Shown: positions 1 to 5,330 of the stretch, one piece after another
Layout of the letters: each line of letters starts with the position of its first letter
How positions within the stretch are numbered: the stretch's first letter is position 1
DNA from: JADHMP01 sp964617385
Lineage (GTDB): Bacteria > Bacteroidota > Bacteroidia > Flavobacteriales > Flavobacteriaceae
DNA: 5,330 nt
Reading direction: 5' to 3'
Assembly: GCA_964617385.1 (NCBI GenBank)
Contig: CAZTYX010000112.1
Location: forward strand, 1-5,330
Position numbers and translations under genes: made by a program
The notes under the pieces: model-generated
The model's database searches: none
The model's input: the letters and a program-made list of their open reading frames with translations, nothing else
Told to the model about the DNA's origin: nothing

Positions 1-25
1 GAATTTCTTTTTAATGAGGGTAATT

Positions 26-157
26 CTAATTGTATTTTTTAGCCAGTTCCTCCTCCATCAAAAGGGATTTAAAATCAGTTGATGTATAGTTGTAATAAAC
101 TCCGTTTTGCTCAACGACAGCCCCATTCTTGGTGTTGTATAAAATCAATTTTGAAAC
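26..157 (-). pseudogene. Probable remnant of a gene 5' end, possibly fumarylacetoacetate hydrolase (FAH) family
   Basis: Read on the minus strand, the frame between the stop at 160-158 and the stop at 28-26 translates to a protein-like stretch. It contains NTKNGAVVEQNGVYYNY followed by TDFKSLLMEEELAKKYN. The pattern of a short beta strand, Gly, Val-Val-Glu, x-x-Gly, x-Tyr-Tyr and then a Leu-Leu helix resembles the N-terminal segment that precedes the catalytic domain in some Bacteroidota FAH-family proteins; this comparison is from memory and is not firm. No ATG or GTG is available in a suitable place: the only plausible start is the TTG at 148-146, which gives 40 residues. The frame then ends at a TAG, with a second in-frame stop shortly after. 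FAH proteins are normally more than 200 residues, so this would be a truncated or frameshifted remnant whose remainder, if any, lies left of the window. It could also be a chance open frame. Confidence 0.33.
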
Positions 158-276
158 CTAATTTTAAGTGTTAATAGAAGTTTAAATGTAAAAAATAATC
201 CAAGAATACCTATATTTAGGTGCTTCAAATCCTCAGTAGCAAGACGTATTATCAAACCAAATTGAAAAACTTTTTA

Positions 277-2001
277 ATGAACTATTTTAAATCAACCACC
301 TTACTATTATTGTTGGGAGGCTTAATTTCTTGTGAGTCCCCTTCTAAAAAAAAGCAAGAAGCACAAAATAATTATCGTCGAGGTGAATTGCCCGTTCAAG
401 AAGGAATGGTGTTATTTAATCAAAATTGTGCAAGCTGTCATAACTTTTCTTCCAATGAGATTGGGCCTAATTTAAGTGGTATCACCGCTCAAATGAGTAA
501 AGAATGGTTGAAAGCTTTTATTAAAAATCCACAGCAAATGATTGCACAGGGTGATGAACGTGCCGTGGCTCAGTTTAAAAAGTTTAATGTATATATGCCC
601 TCTTTCAGCCAATTTAATGATGATCAGTTAGAAAATCTACTAGGGTTTATTCATAAATTTTCAGAGGGAGAAAAGCGTAATCAAAGCAATCGAAAAGGCG
701 GCTTGGTGGATCCAATACCCGAAAAAATTGCTGCCGCAACGCATCACCTGGTGGTGGAAGATTTTGTGACATTGCCCCCCAGTTCACCCACCGCACCAGA
801 CACGAGAATTAACACCTTTAGGGCATTGTCTTTTGAAGGCAAAGACCATTTATTTGTGGGAGATTTGCGCGGGGTTTTATTTGAGATTGTGGAGGGCAAA
901 CCACAGGCCTATTTAGATGTGAGTAAGGAAATAAAAAACTTTATTGATCGACCCGGCTTAGGATCTGGTTTGGGCAGTTTTGCCTTTCATCCAGAGTTTG
1001 CCACCAACGGCTTACTTTACACCACGCACACTGAGCCCGCAAATACGGCAACCGCCGATCATGCTGTTCCTGAAGGGGCTAAGAGTACATTGCAATGGGT
1101 GCTTTCAGAATGGCAAACCCAAAATCCTGCTGCCGCAACTTTTTCTGGCACGCGCCGTGAACTCTTGCGTGTTGATATGGTTACGGGCATTCATGGGTTT
1201 CAAGATTTAACTTTTAATACTAAAGCCCAACCGGGCAATGCCGATTTTGGTTTGTTATACTTAGGTATAGGCGATGGTGGCGCTGCCTTGGCGGGACACC
1301 CTGAAATTTGTCAAGACGAAAGCGCCATTTGGGGCAGTGTCATTCGAATTGACCCCGCCGGAAATAATAGTCAAAATGGAAATTATGGTATTCCAAAAGA
1401 CAATCCTTATGCAAATGTTGCAGGTAAAGTTGCTGAAATATGGTGTCGTGGATTTAGAAATCCACACCGTATGGCTTGGAATGCATCGGGCGATAAAATG
1501 TTAGTCTCTAACATTGGTCAACATAGTGTTGAAGAGGTAAATCTGATTCAAAAAGGAGGTGATTTTGGGTGGCCCAAGCGAGAAGGGAGTTTCGTGTTTG
1601 ATGTGCTTGCCAATCCTGAAATGGTTTATCCTTTGGAGCAAGAAGAACCCGGTTCTTTTTTAGATCCAGTTATTCAATATGACCACGATGAAGGGAATGC
1701 TGTATCGGGTGGCTATTTTTATTTAGACAATGCTATCAATGCGCTAAAAGGCAAATATATTTTTGGTGATATTGCTCGGGGGACCTTGTTTGTGGCCAAC
1801 GAATCCGACATAAAACAAGGGCAAACGGCAGCACTCCAAAAAGTGAACCTGACCGTAAATGGAAACGCTACCACCTTTCAAGACATCCGACCCAATGAAC
1901 GTGTAGATCTGCGCTTTGGACAAGACAGTGCTGGAGCACTGTATGTGTTTACCAAAAGTAATGGTAAAGTATACCGTGTGATAGATTATGTTGAACAATA
2001 G
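277..2001 (+). CDS. Lipoprotein fusing a c-type cytochrome to a PQQ-dependent sugar dehydrogenase (glucose/sorbosone dehydrogenase family)
   Basis: The 574-residue product probably oxidises a sugar or similar alcohol outside the cytoplasm with PQQ and passes electrons to its own haem. Residues 1-19 form a lipoprotein signal: Lys5, the hydrophobic run LLLLLGGLIS, then Cys19 in an L-I-S-C lipobox. A cytochrome c domain follows at about 40-130, with haem motif CASCH (Cys51, Cys54, His55) and probable distal ligand Met107 in YMPSF. From about 160 to the end is a GSDH-type six-bladed propeller: FAFHPEF around 235-241, LGIGDGG with Asp333, GSVIRIDP, RGFRNPHR with Arg394-Asn395, GGDFGWP around 427-433 and SGGYFY near the end. 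His306 (IHGFQDL) aligns by context with the catalytic base of Acinetobacter soluble glucose dehydrogenase, and Arg394-Asn395 with its Arg-Asn pair. The ATG at 277 is preferred over the in-frame GTG at 220 because it starts exactly at the signal sequence. The cytochrome is N-terminal, which is less usual for this family. The substrate cannot be told from sequence. Confidence 0.92.
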   Translation: MNYFKSTTLLLLLGGLISCESPSKKKQEAQNNYRRGELPVQEGMVLFNQNCASCHNFSSNEIGPNLSGITAQMSKEWLKAFIKNPQQMIAQGDERAVAQFKKFNVYMPSFSQFNDDQLENLLGFIHKFSEGEKRNQSNRKGGLVDPIPEKIAAATHHLVVEDFVTLPPSSPTAPDTRINTFRALSFEGKDHLFVGDLRGVLFEIVEGKPQAYLDVSKEIKNFIDRPGLGSGLGSFAFHPEFATNGLLYTTHTEPANTATADHAVPEGAKSTLQWVLSEWQTQNPAAATFSGTRRELLRVDMVTGIHGFQDLTFNTKAQPGNADFGLLYLGIGDGGAALAGHPEICQDESAIWGSVIRIDPAGNNSQNGNYGIPKDNPYANVAGKVAEIWCRGFRNPHRMAWNASGDKMLVSNIGQHSVEEVNLIQKGGDFGWPKREGSFVFDVLANPEMVYPLEQEEPGSFLDPVIQYDHDEGNAVSGGYFYLDNAINALKGKYIFGDIARGTLFVANESDIKQGQTAALQKVNLTVNGNATTFQDIRPNERVDLRFGQDSAGALYVFTKSNGKVYRVIDYVEQ

Positions 2002-2055
2002 CATTATTTAAAGAGCTGTTAAGCACATCATTTGGCCTCCTATAAACCCTCTAAA

Positions 2056-3246
2056 ATGAAACGAATTTTATTGATGAGTTTAGGTAGTAGAGGCGATATG
2101 GAACCCTTTCTAGCTTTGGGTCAAACCTATGCCGAAGCTGGGCATTCTGTGGCATTTTGTATGCCTCAGCAGTTTGAATTGTTAGCACAAACGGTGGCCT
2201 CAGACTTTTACCCTCAAGACAAAAGTTTTCTAGAATTGGTAGAGGGCCCAGAAATTCGAAAAATTATTGGACAAGTGGGTAGCAAATGGTCTCGTTTGCG
2301 AACCCTTATAGGGTTGATGAAAAAAACCAAAACGGTGCAAGAGCAAATGATTTTAGATCAAGAGGCTGCCGTAAATACTTTTCAGCCCGACGAAATTATT
2401 TTTCATATTAAATGCATATATCCAGTAATTTGGTTCCATCATTTCGGGAAAAAGGTATCGATGTTGAGTCCCATTCCTGCCTTATTGCATCCGATAGATA
2501 CCATTCCTCATGTTGGATTTGGATCCCCTAGATTTCGGTTGTGGAACCGATTGACCTATGCATTGGCTTTATATGCTTTAACCAATAAATCTATTTTGGG
2601 TTATGGCAAATCATATTTGAAAGCTCATCAAATAAAATTAACGGCTTCACAATTGAAAAACTTTTATCTCCAGCAACTGCCCGTTACCTATACCGTTTCT
2701 CCCCAGCTTTTTGAGCGCCCATCTTCTTGGCCGCCGCAAGCGGTTTGCAGTCCCTTTCTTTTGCGTTCAACCACTAAAGAATTTAAACCGTCAAAAGCGT
2801 TGAAGCACTTTTTAGAAACACATCCTAATCCCGTATATGTAGGTTTTGGAAGCATGGTTAATGCCCAGCCCAAAGCCATTGCCACGGATGTTCTAGCTGT
2901 TTGTGAACGGCTGCACACACCAGTGATTTTAAATACATCGTGGGGCGGGTTAGCGCCACCCGATACGCTCCCTGAATGGGCCTTTGTGGTGTCTGATGTG
3001 CCCTATGATTATTTGTTTCCTAGAATGGCTGTGGTGGTTCACCACGGTGGTGCTGGAACCACCCATGCTGCATTGACGCATAAAAAACCTCAGGCCATCA
3101 TTCCTCATATTGCCGATCAATTTTTTTGGAACCGACAAATCGTAAAAAAAGGGCTTGGGTGTGCTGGTTTTCCCATTAAAAAATGGAATCAGAATCGGTT
3201 TGAAAAAGTACTTAAAGAACTGCTCTCATTTAGATTTCAACAATAA
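2056..3246 (+). CDS. GT1-type glycosyltransferase, GT-B fold (sterol/lipid glucosyltransferase-like)
   Basis: This 396-residue protein belongs to the UDP-glycosyltransferase family that includes sterol glucosyltransferases and bacterial macrolide and glycolipid glycosyltransferases. It should transfer a sugar from a nucleotide donor to a lipid or small-molecule acceptor, in the cytoplasm or at the inner face of the membrane. The N-terminal acceptor domain opens with the family signature GSRGDMEPFLALG (residues 10-22) and AGHSV. The C-terminal donor domain has VGFGSM, VPYDYLFPRM, then HHGGAGTT (329-336) and P-x-x-x-DQFFW (350-358), which bind the nucleotide sugar. No signal peptide or membrane segment is evident. 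The ATG at 2056 gives the usual MKRILL start; the TTG at 2032 would add eight residues with no family precedent. The protein ends about 25 residues after the FEKVLKELL helix, whereas relatives usually continue with another C-terminal helical segment, so the tail looks short. It lies 54 bases after the dehydrogenase gene with no clear terminator between, so co-transcription is possible. Acceptor unknown. Confidence 0.88.
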   Translation: MKRILLMSLGSRGDMEPFLALGQTYAEAGHSVAFCMPQQFELLAQTVASDFYPQDKSFLELVEGPEIRKIIGQVGSKWSRLRTLIGLMKKTKTVQEQMILDQEAAVNTFQPDEIIFHIKCIYPVIWFHHFGKKVSMLSPIPALLHPIDTIPHVGFGSPRFRLWNRLTYALALYALTNKSILGYGKSYLKAHQIKLTASQLKNFYLQQLPVTYTVSPQLFERPSSWPPQAVCSPFLLRSTTKEFKPSKALKHFLETHPNPVYVGFGSMVNAQPKAIATDVLAVCERLHTPVILNTSWGGLAPPDTLPEWAFVVSDVPYDYLFPRMAVVVHHGGAGTTHAALTHKKPQAIIPHIADQFFWNRQIVKKGLGCAGFPIKKWNQNRFEKVLKELLSFRFQQ

Positions 3247-3248
3247 TG

Positions 3249-3288
3249 CTGAAGATAAAAAACAGAACATTTATTTTTTATCCATCAG
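3249..3288. terminator. AT-rich stem-loop after the glycosyltransferase gene, probable terminator
   Basis: GATAAAAAA at 3254-3262 is perfectly complementary to TTTTTTATC at 3274-3282, with an 11-base loop between. The stem is extended by CTGA (3249-3252) pairing with TCAG (3285-3288) across a small internal mismatch (one base against two). That makes 13 pairs in total, starting 2 bases after the stop codon at 3244-3246. The A-tract/T-tract arrangement suits a terminator working in either direction. No separate T-run follows the complete stem, and A/T-rich intergenic DNA can form such pairs by chance, so the function is inferred. Confidence 0.5.
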
Positions 3289-3323
3289 AAGTTTATTAGA
3301 TTTAAACTCAATATTTTTTTTAA

Positions 3324-3638
3324 ATGATTAAACAACTTTTGAAGTTATTGGGTTTAGGCCCTTCAACAGATTATAAATCTATGGTGGCTGCAGGGGCGAT
3401 AATTATAGACGTAAGAACCCCAGGCGAGTTTGCTTCTGGACATTTAGATCAGGCAAAAAATATTCCACTAGACACTTTAGCTTCCAAATCGAAAAGCTTA
3501 CCTAAAGATAAAATTATTATTACCTGTTGCGCCTCAGGCATGCGCAGCGCTTCTGCTAAAGCCCTTTTAAAATCAAATGGTTTTAATGAGGTCTATAATG
3601 GTGGCGGATGGCAACGCTTATCCTCCAACTTAAAATAA
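3324..3638 (+). CDS. Single-domain rhodanese-like protein
   Basis: A 104-residue stand-alone rhodanese domain, the usual size for this class. Such proteins carry a persulfide on the active-site cysteine and move sulfane sulfur to thiols or cyanide; the physiological partner here is unknown. The sequence shows the standard order: IIIDVRTPGEFASGHL (residues 26-41, the Asp-Val-Arg and Glu-Phe-x-x-Gly-His motifs), NIPLD (46-50), the strand DKIIITC, then the active loop C-A-S-G-M-R with Cys69 as catalytic cysteine, and a final GFNEVYNGGGWQRL. A second cysteine, Cys68, directly precedes the catalytic one. There is no clear signal peptide; the first dozen residues are a short amphipathic leader seen in cytosolic members. 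The ATG at 3324 follows an A/T-rich stretch without a Shine-Dalgarno site. The next gene begins 17 bases after the stop, so the two are probably co-transcribed, although no functional tie between rhodanese and polyol oxidation is established. Confidence 0.93.
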   Translation: MIKQLLKLLGLGPSTDYKSMVAAGAIIIDVRTPGEFASGHLDQAKNIPLDTLASKSKSLPKDKIIITCCASGMRSASAKALLKSNGFNEVYNGGGWQRLSSNLK

Positions 3639-3655
3639 CATACACTATATAGAAA

Positions 3656-5008
3656 ATGAAAAGAAAAACATTTTTAAGTACAATGGCAGCTTCTGCTGCT
3701 GGCACAGCACTTTTGCCCAACATGCTTTCTTGTGAAGAAGCACCCAAAAAAGTAAATGGACTCAAAAATTGGGCGGGAAATTATACCTATAAAGCTGAAG
3801 AAACACAGTTTCCTAAAACAGCTGAGGCATTAGCCAAAACATTGAAAGAACTTTCCAAAGGCAAAGCACTTGGCACAAAACATTGTTTTAATGACATTGC
3901 AGATACTGCCGGCATACAACTCAGCACACAACATTTGAATACCATTTTAGAACTCAATACACAAGAAGAATATGTGTTGGTAGAAAGTGGAATTAAATAT
4001 GGAGATTTAGGAAAACAGCTGCATCAACAAGGTTGGGCACTGCACAATTTGGCATCTTTGCCTCACATTTCTGTGGGTGGATCTTGTGCCACAGCCACCC
4101 ATGGTTCAGGAATTGGCAATGGAAATTTAGCCACGGCCATGCTCGGTTTTGAGTTGGCCACACCTCAAGGCGACTTGTTGTGGGCCGATCCGCAAAGCAA
4201 CCCTAATTTATTCTATGGAGCTGGAGTGAGTATGGGGGCTTTAGGCATTATGACCAAAATTAAGTTGGCCATTCAACCCACTTTTTCTGTGGCTCAACAC
4301 GTTTATGAAAACTTGCCAATGGACGCCTTAAAGGATCATTTTGATACCATAATGGGCGCTGGCTACAGCGTTAGTTTTTTTACGCATTGGCTTGACAAAA
4401 ACATCAATCAAGTTTGGATAAAATCTCGACAAGAAACACCACAAGAAATGCCTGCCGAATTTTATGGTGCAACGCCGGCCACAACAGATTTACATCCCAT
4501 TAAAGTGAATTCTCCTATAAATTGCACCCCACAAATGGGTGTGGTGGGGCCTTGGCATGAACGTTTGCCTCACTTTAAGATGGATTTCACTCCCAGTAAT
4601 GGAGAAGAGTTGCAATCAGAATTTTTTGTAGCACGAGAGAATGCTTATGAGGCCATAATGGCTGTGGAAACCATCAAGGAAAAAATTGCTCCTCTTTTGT
4701 TTGTCACCGAAATTCGATGCATTGCTTCCGATTCTTTTTGGATGAGCACTGCTTATGAAAGAGAAAGTGTGGCCATTCATTTTACGTGGAAACCAAACAC
4801 GCCAGGGGTGATGGCACTTTTGCCCGAATTGGAAGCTCTTTTAAAGCCGTTTGCAGCCCGTCCGCATTGGGGAAAAATTTTCACGCAACCGGCCACAGAA
4901 ATGCGCGAGCAGTATGCTAAGTTTGACGATTTTTTACAATTAAAAAAAGAATTGGATCCACAAGGGGTGCTTTCTAACAGCTATCTAGAACGCGCATTGG
5001 CCATTTAG
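3656..5008 (+). CDS. Exported FAD-dependent alditol oxidase-like protein (VAO/PCMH flavoprotein family)
   Basis: The 450-residue product matches Streptomyces alditol oxidase (AldO, EC 1.1.3.41) along nearly its whole length. That enzyme oxidises the terminal hydroxyl of polyols such as xylitol and sorbitol with O2, giving an aldose and H2O2. The FAD domain includes LGTKHCFNDIADT, where His76 corresponds to the covalent flavin-linking His46 of AldO, and LPHIS-VGGS-CATATHGSG. Recalled AldO active-site residues Ser106, Glu320, Arg322, Thr345 and Lys375 correspond to Ser139, Glu352, Arg354, Thr377 and Lys407 with a nearly constant offset of 32-33. NCTPQMGVVGPWHERLPHF and RPHWGK are also shared. 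Unlike the Streptomyces enzyme, it begins with an export signal: a Tat-like R-K-x-F-L (residues 3-7), a hydrophobic Ala-rich stretch and Cys26 in M-L-S-C, suggesting a Tat-exported lipoprotein. Tat export would suit a flavoprotein that folds around its cofactor before transport. Substrate within the polyol/sugar-lactone oxidase group is inferred. Confidence 0.9.
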   Translation: MKRKTFLSTMAASAAGTALLPNMLSCEEAPKKVNGLKNWAGNYTYKAEETQFPKTAEALAKTLKELSKGKALGTKHCFNDIADTAGIQLSTQHLNTILELNTQEEYVLVESGIKYGDLGKQLHQQGWALHNLASLPHISVGGSCATATHGSGIGNGNLATAMLGFELATPQGDLLWADPQSNPNLFYGAGVSMGALGIMTKIKLAIQPTFSVAQHVYENLPMDALKDHFDTIMGAGYSVSFFTHWLDKNINQVWIKSRQETPQEMPAEFYGATPATTDLHPIKVNSPINCTPQMGVVGPWHERLPHFKMDFTPSNGEELQSEFFVARENAYEAIMAVETIKEKIAPLLFVTEIRCIASDSFWMSTAYERESVAIHFTWKPNTPGVMALLPELEALLKPFAARPHWGKIFTQPATEMREQYAKFDDFLQLKKELDPQGVLSNSYLERALAI

Positions 5009-5098
5009 AATTGCGTTAAAATCAACTAAAAATAGATGTTTCTTCTGTTATGAAAGGGACAGTTTTTGTGTATCCACTATTTGTGATATTTTAGGGGG

Positions 5099-5330
5099 AT
5101 GAATGTAAAATTGTCTTTGACTAGCAAAGGAGTTCTTTTTCTCTTTTTTTTGCTTTCTTTTTTAGCTGTTCAGGCTCAAAAGCCTTTGGTTAATAAGGAT
5201 TTTATTTTTCCACTTCAAAAAGAACATGTGCACAGCAGTTCTTTGGTGGCCTTGCCCAACGGCGATTTGTTGGCGTGTTGGTTTCAAGGATCGGGTGAGC
5301 GAAAAGCCAACGATGTTAAAATTATGGGCG
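5099..5330 (+). CDS. Secreted sialidase/BNR-repeat family protein, N-terminal part (runs off the right edge)
   Basis: Only the first 77 codons are in the window. Residues 1 to about 26 form a signal peptide: Lys4 and Lys10, a Leu/Phe-rich core, and a probable signal peptidase I site after AVQA, with mature Gln first. The mature part reads FPLQKEHVHSSSLVALPNGD, then LLACWFQGSGERKANDVKI. The order His-x-Ser-Ser-Leu, Leu-Pro-Asn-Gly-Asp-Leu-Leu, W-F-x-G and Glu-x-x-x-x-x-Asp-Val-x-I is the usual first blade of BNR-type exo-alpha-sialidase-like propellers (BNR_2 group). Many members of that group are not true sialidases and act on other glycans or have no known activity, so the reaction is open. 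The ATG at 5099 sits directly against AGGGGG (5093-5098), too close to work as a normal ribosome binding site; Bacteroidota generally do not depend on one. The gene is separated from the oxidase gene by 90 bases. Confidence 0.78.
   Translation, partial: MNVKLSLTSKGVLFLFFLLSFLAVQAQKPLVNKDFIFPLQKEHVHSSSLVALPNGDLLACWFQGSGERKANDVKIMG

Noticed and set aside
208..221. Small hairpin ACCTA-tatt-TAGGT upstream of the dehydrogenase gene.
   Set aside because: Five pairs in AT-rich DNA with no T-run or conserved context; expected by chance. An overlapping TATATTTA is one base off the Bacteroidota -7 element but has no matching upstream TTTG at the right distance.
220..276. In-frame GTG start at 220, which would lengthen the dehydrogenase by 19 residues.
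   Set aside because: The added residues precede a complete lipoprotein signal that begins at the ATG at 277 and would place about 37 residues before the lipobox cysteine, which is unlikely.
1744..2004. Minus-strand open frame of 86 codons opposite the 3' end of the dehydrogenase gene.
   Set aside because: It lies fully antisense to well-conserved propeller sequence, has no recognisable domain and shows no independent gene signals.
2032..2055. In-frame TTG start at 2032 for the glycosyltransferase.
   Set aside because: It would add eight non-conserved residues, while the ATG at 2056 gives the standard N-terminus immediately before the family strand.
5045..5067. Terminator-like CTGT...ACAG followed by TTTTT after the oxidase gene.
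   Set aside because: Only four base pairs with a 10-base loop, so it is too weak to support termination.
5065..5094. Promoter-like pair TTTG (5065-5068) and TATTTTAG (5087-5094) before the sialidase-like gene.
   Set aside because: The second element has one mismatch, the 18-base gap is shorter than the usual 19-21, and transcription would begin on or inside the start codon. Not strong enough to call.
1..5330. Searched for tRNA/rRNA, insertion sequences, direct-repeat arrays, CRISPR and phage genes.
   Set aside because: No terminal inverted repeats with transposase, no regularly spaced repeats and no structural RNA signature were seen by eye; nothing supportable.

Overview
The window looks like a piece of a Bacteroidota chromosome. 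The DNA is AT-rich, start codons lack Shine-Dalgarno sequences at normal spacing, and two genes begin with lipoprotein-type signal sequences ending in Ser-Cys-Glu. The protein families are also typical of flavobacteria, cytophagas and their relatives. The assignment comes from family recognition and sequence character only; no database search was possible.

Layout from left to right: (a) 1-276 holds no intact gene. On the minus strand, 26-157 is a short protein-like stretch that resembles the first 40 or so residues of a fumarylacetoacetate-hydrolase-type protein but has no ATG and ends early, so it is probably a gene remnant. (b) 277-2001 encodes a lipoprotein that joins a c-type cytochrome domain to a PQQ-dependent glucose/sorbosone dehydrogenase-type beta-propeller. 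(c) 2056-3246 encodes a GT-B fold glycosyltransferase of the GT1/sterol-glucosyltransferase type with a short C-terminus. (d) 3247-3323 contains a strong AT-rich inverted repeat, probably a terminator. (e) 3324-3638 encodes a single-domain rhodanese. (f) 3656-5008, only 17 bases further on, encodes an exported FAD-dependent oxidase closely resembling Streptomyces alditol oxidase, with every catalytic residue I can recall conserved. (g) 5099 to the right edge is the start of a secreted sialidase/BNR-repeat-type protein.

All intact genes lie on the plus strand. The two oxidoreductases are both predicted to act outside the cytoplasm on sugars or polyols, one passing electrons to its own haem and the other presumably to oxygen. 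With the secreted sialidase-like protein this suggests a carbohydrate-processing neighbourhood at the cell surface. That link is an inference: the stem-loop after the glycosyltransferase and the differing families argue against one tight pathway operon. I see no mobile element, CRISPR array, RNA gene or clearly new multi-gene system. The points most worth a second look are the fused cytochrome-dehydrogenase, the exported alditol oxidase homologue and the minus-strand remnant.
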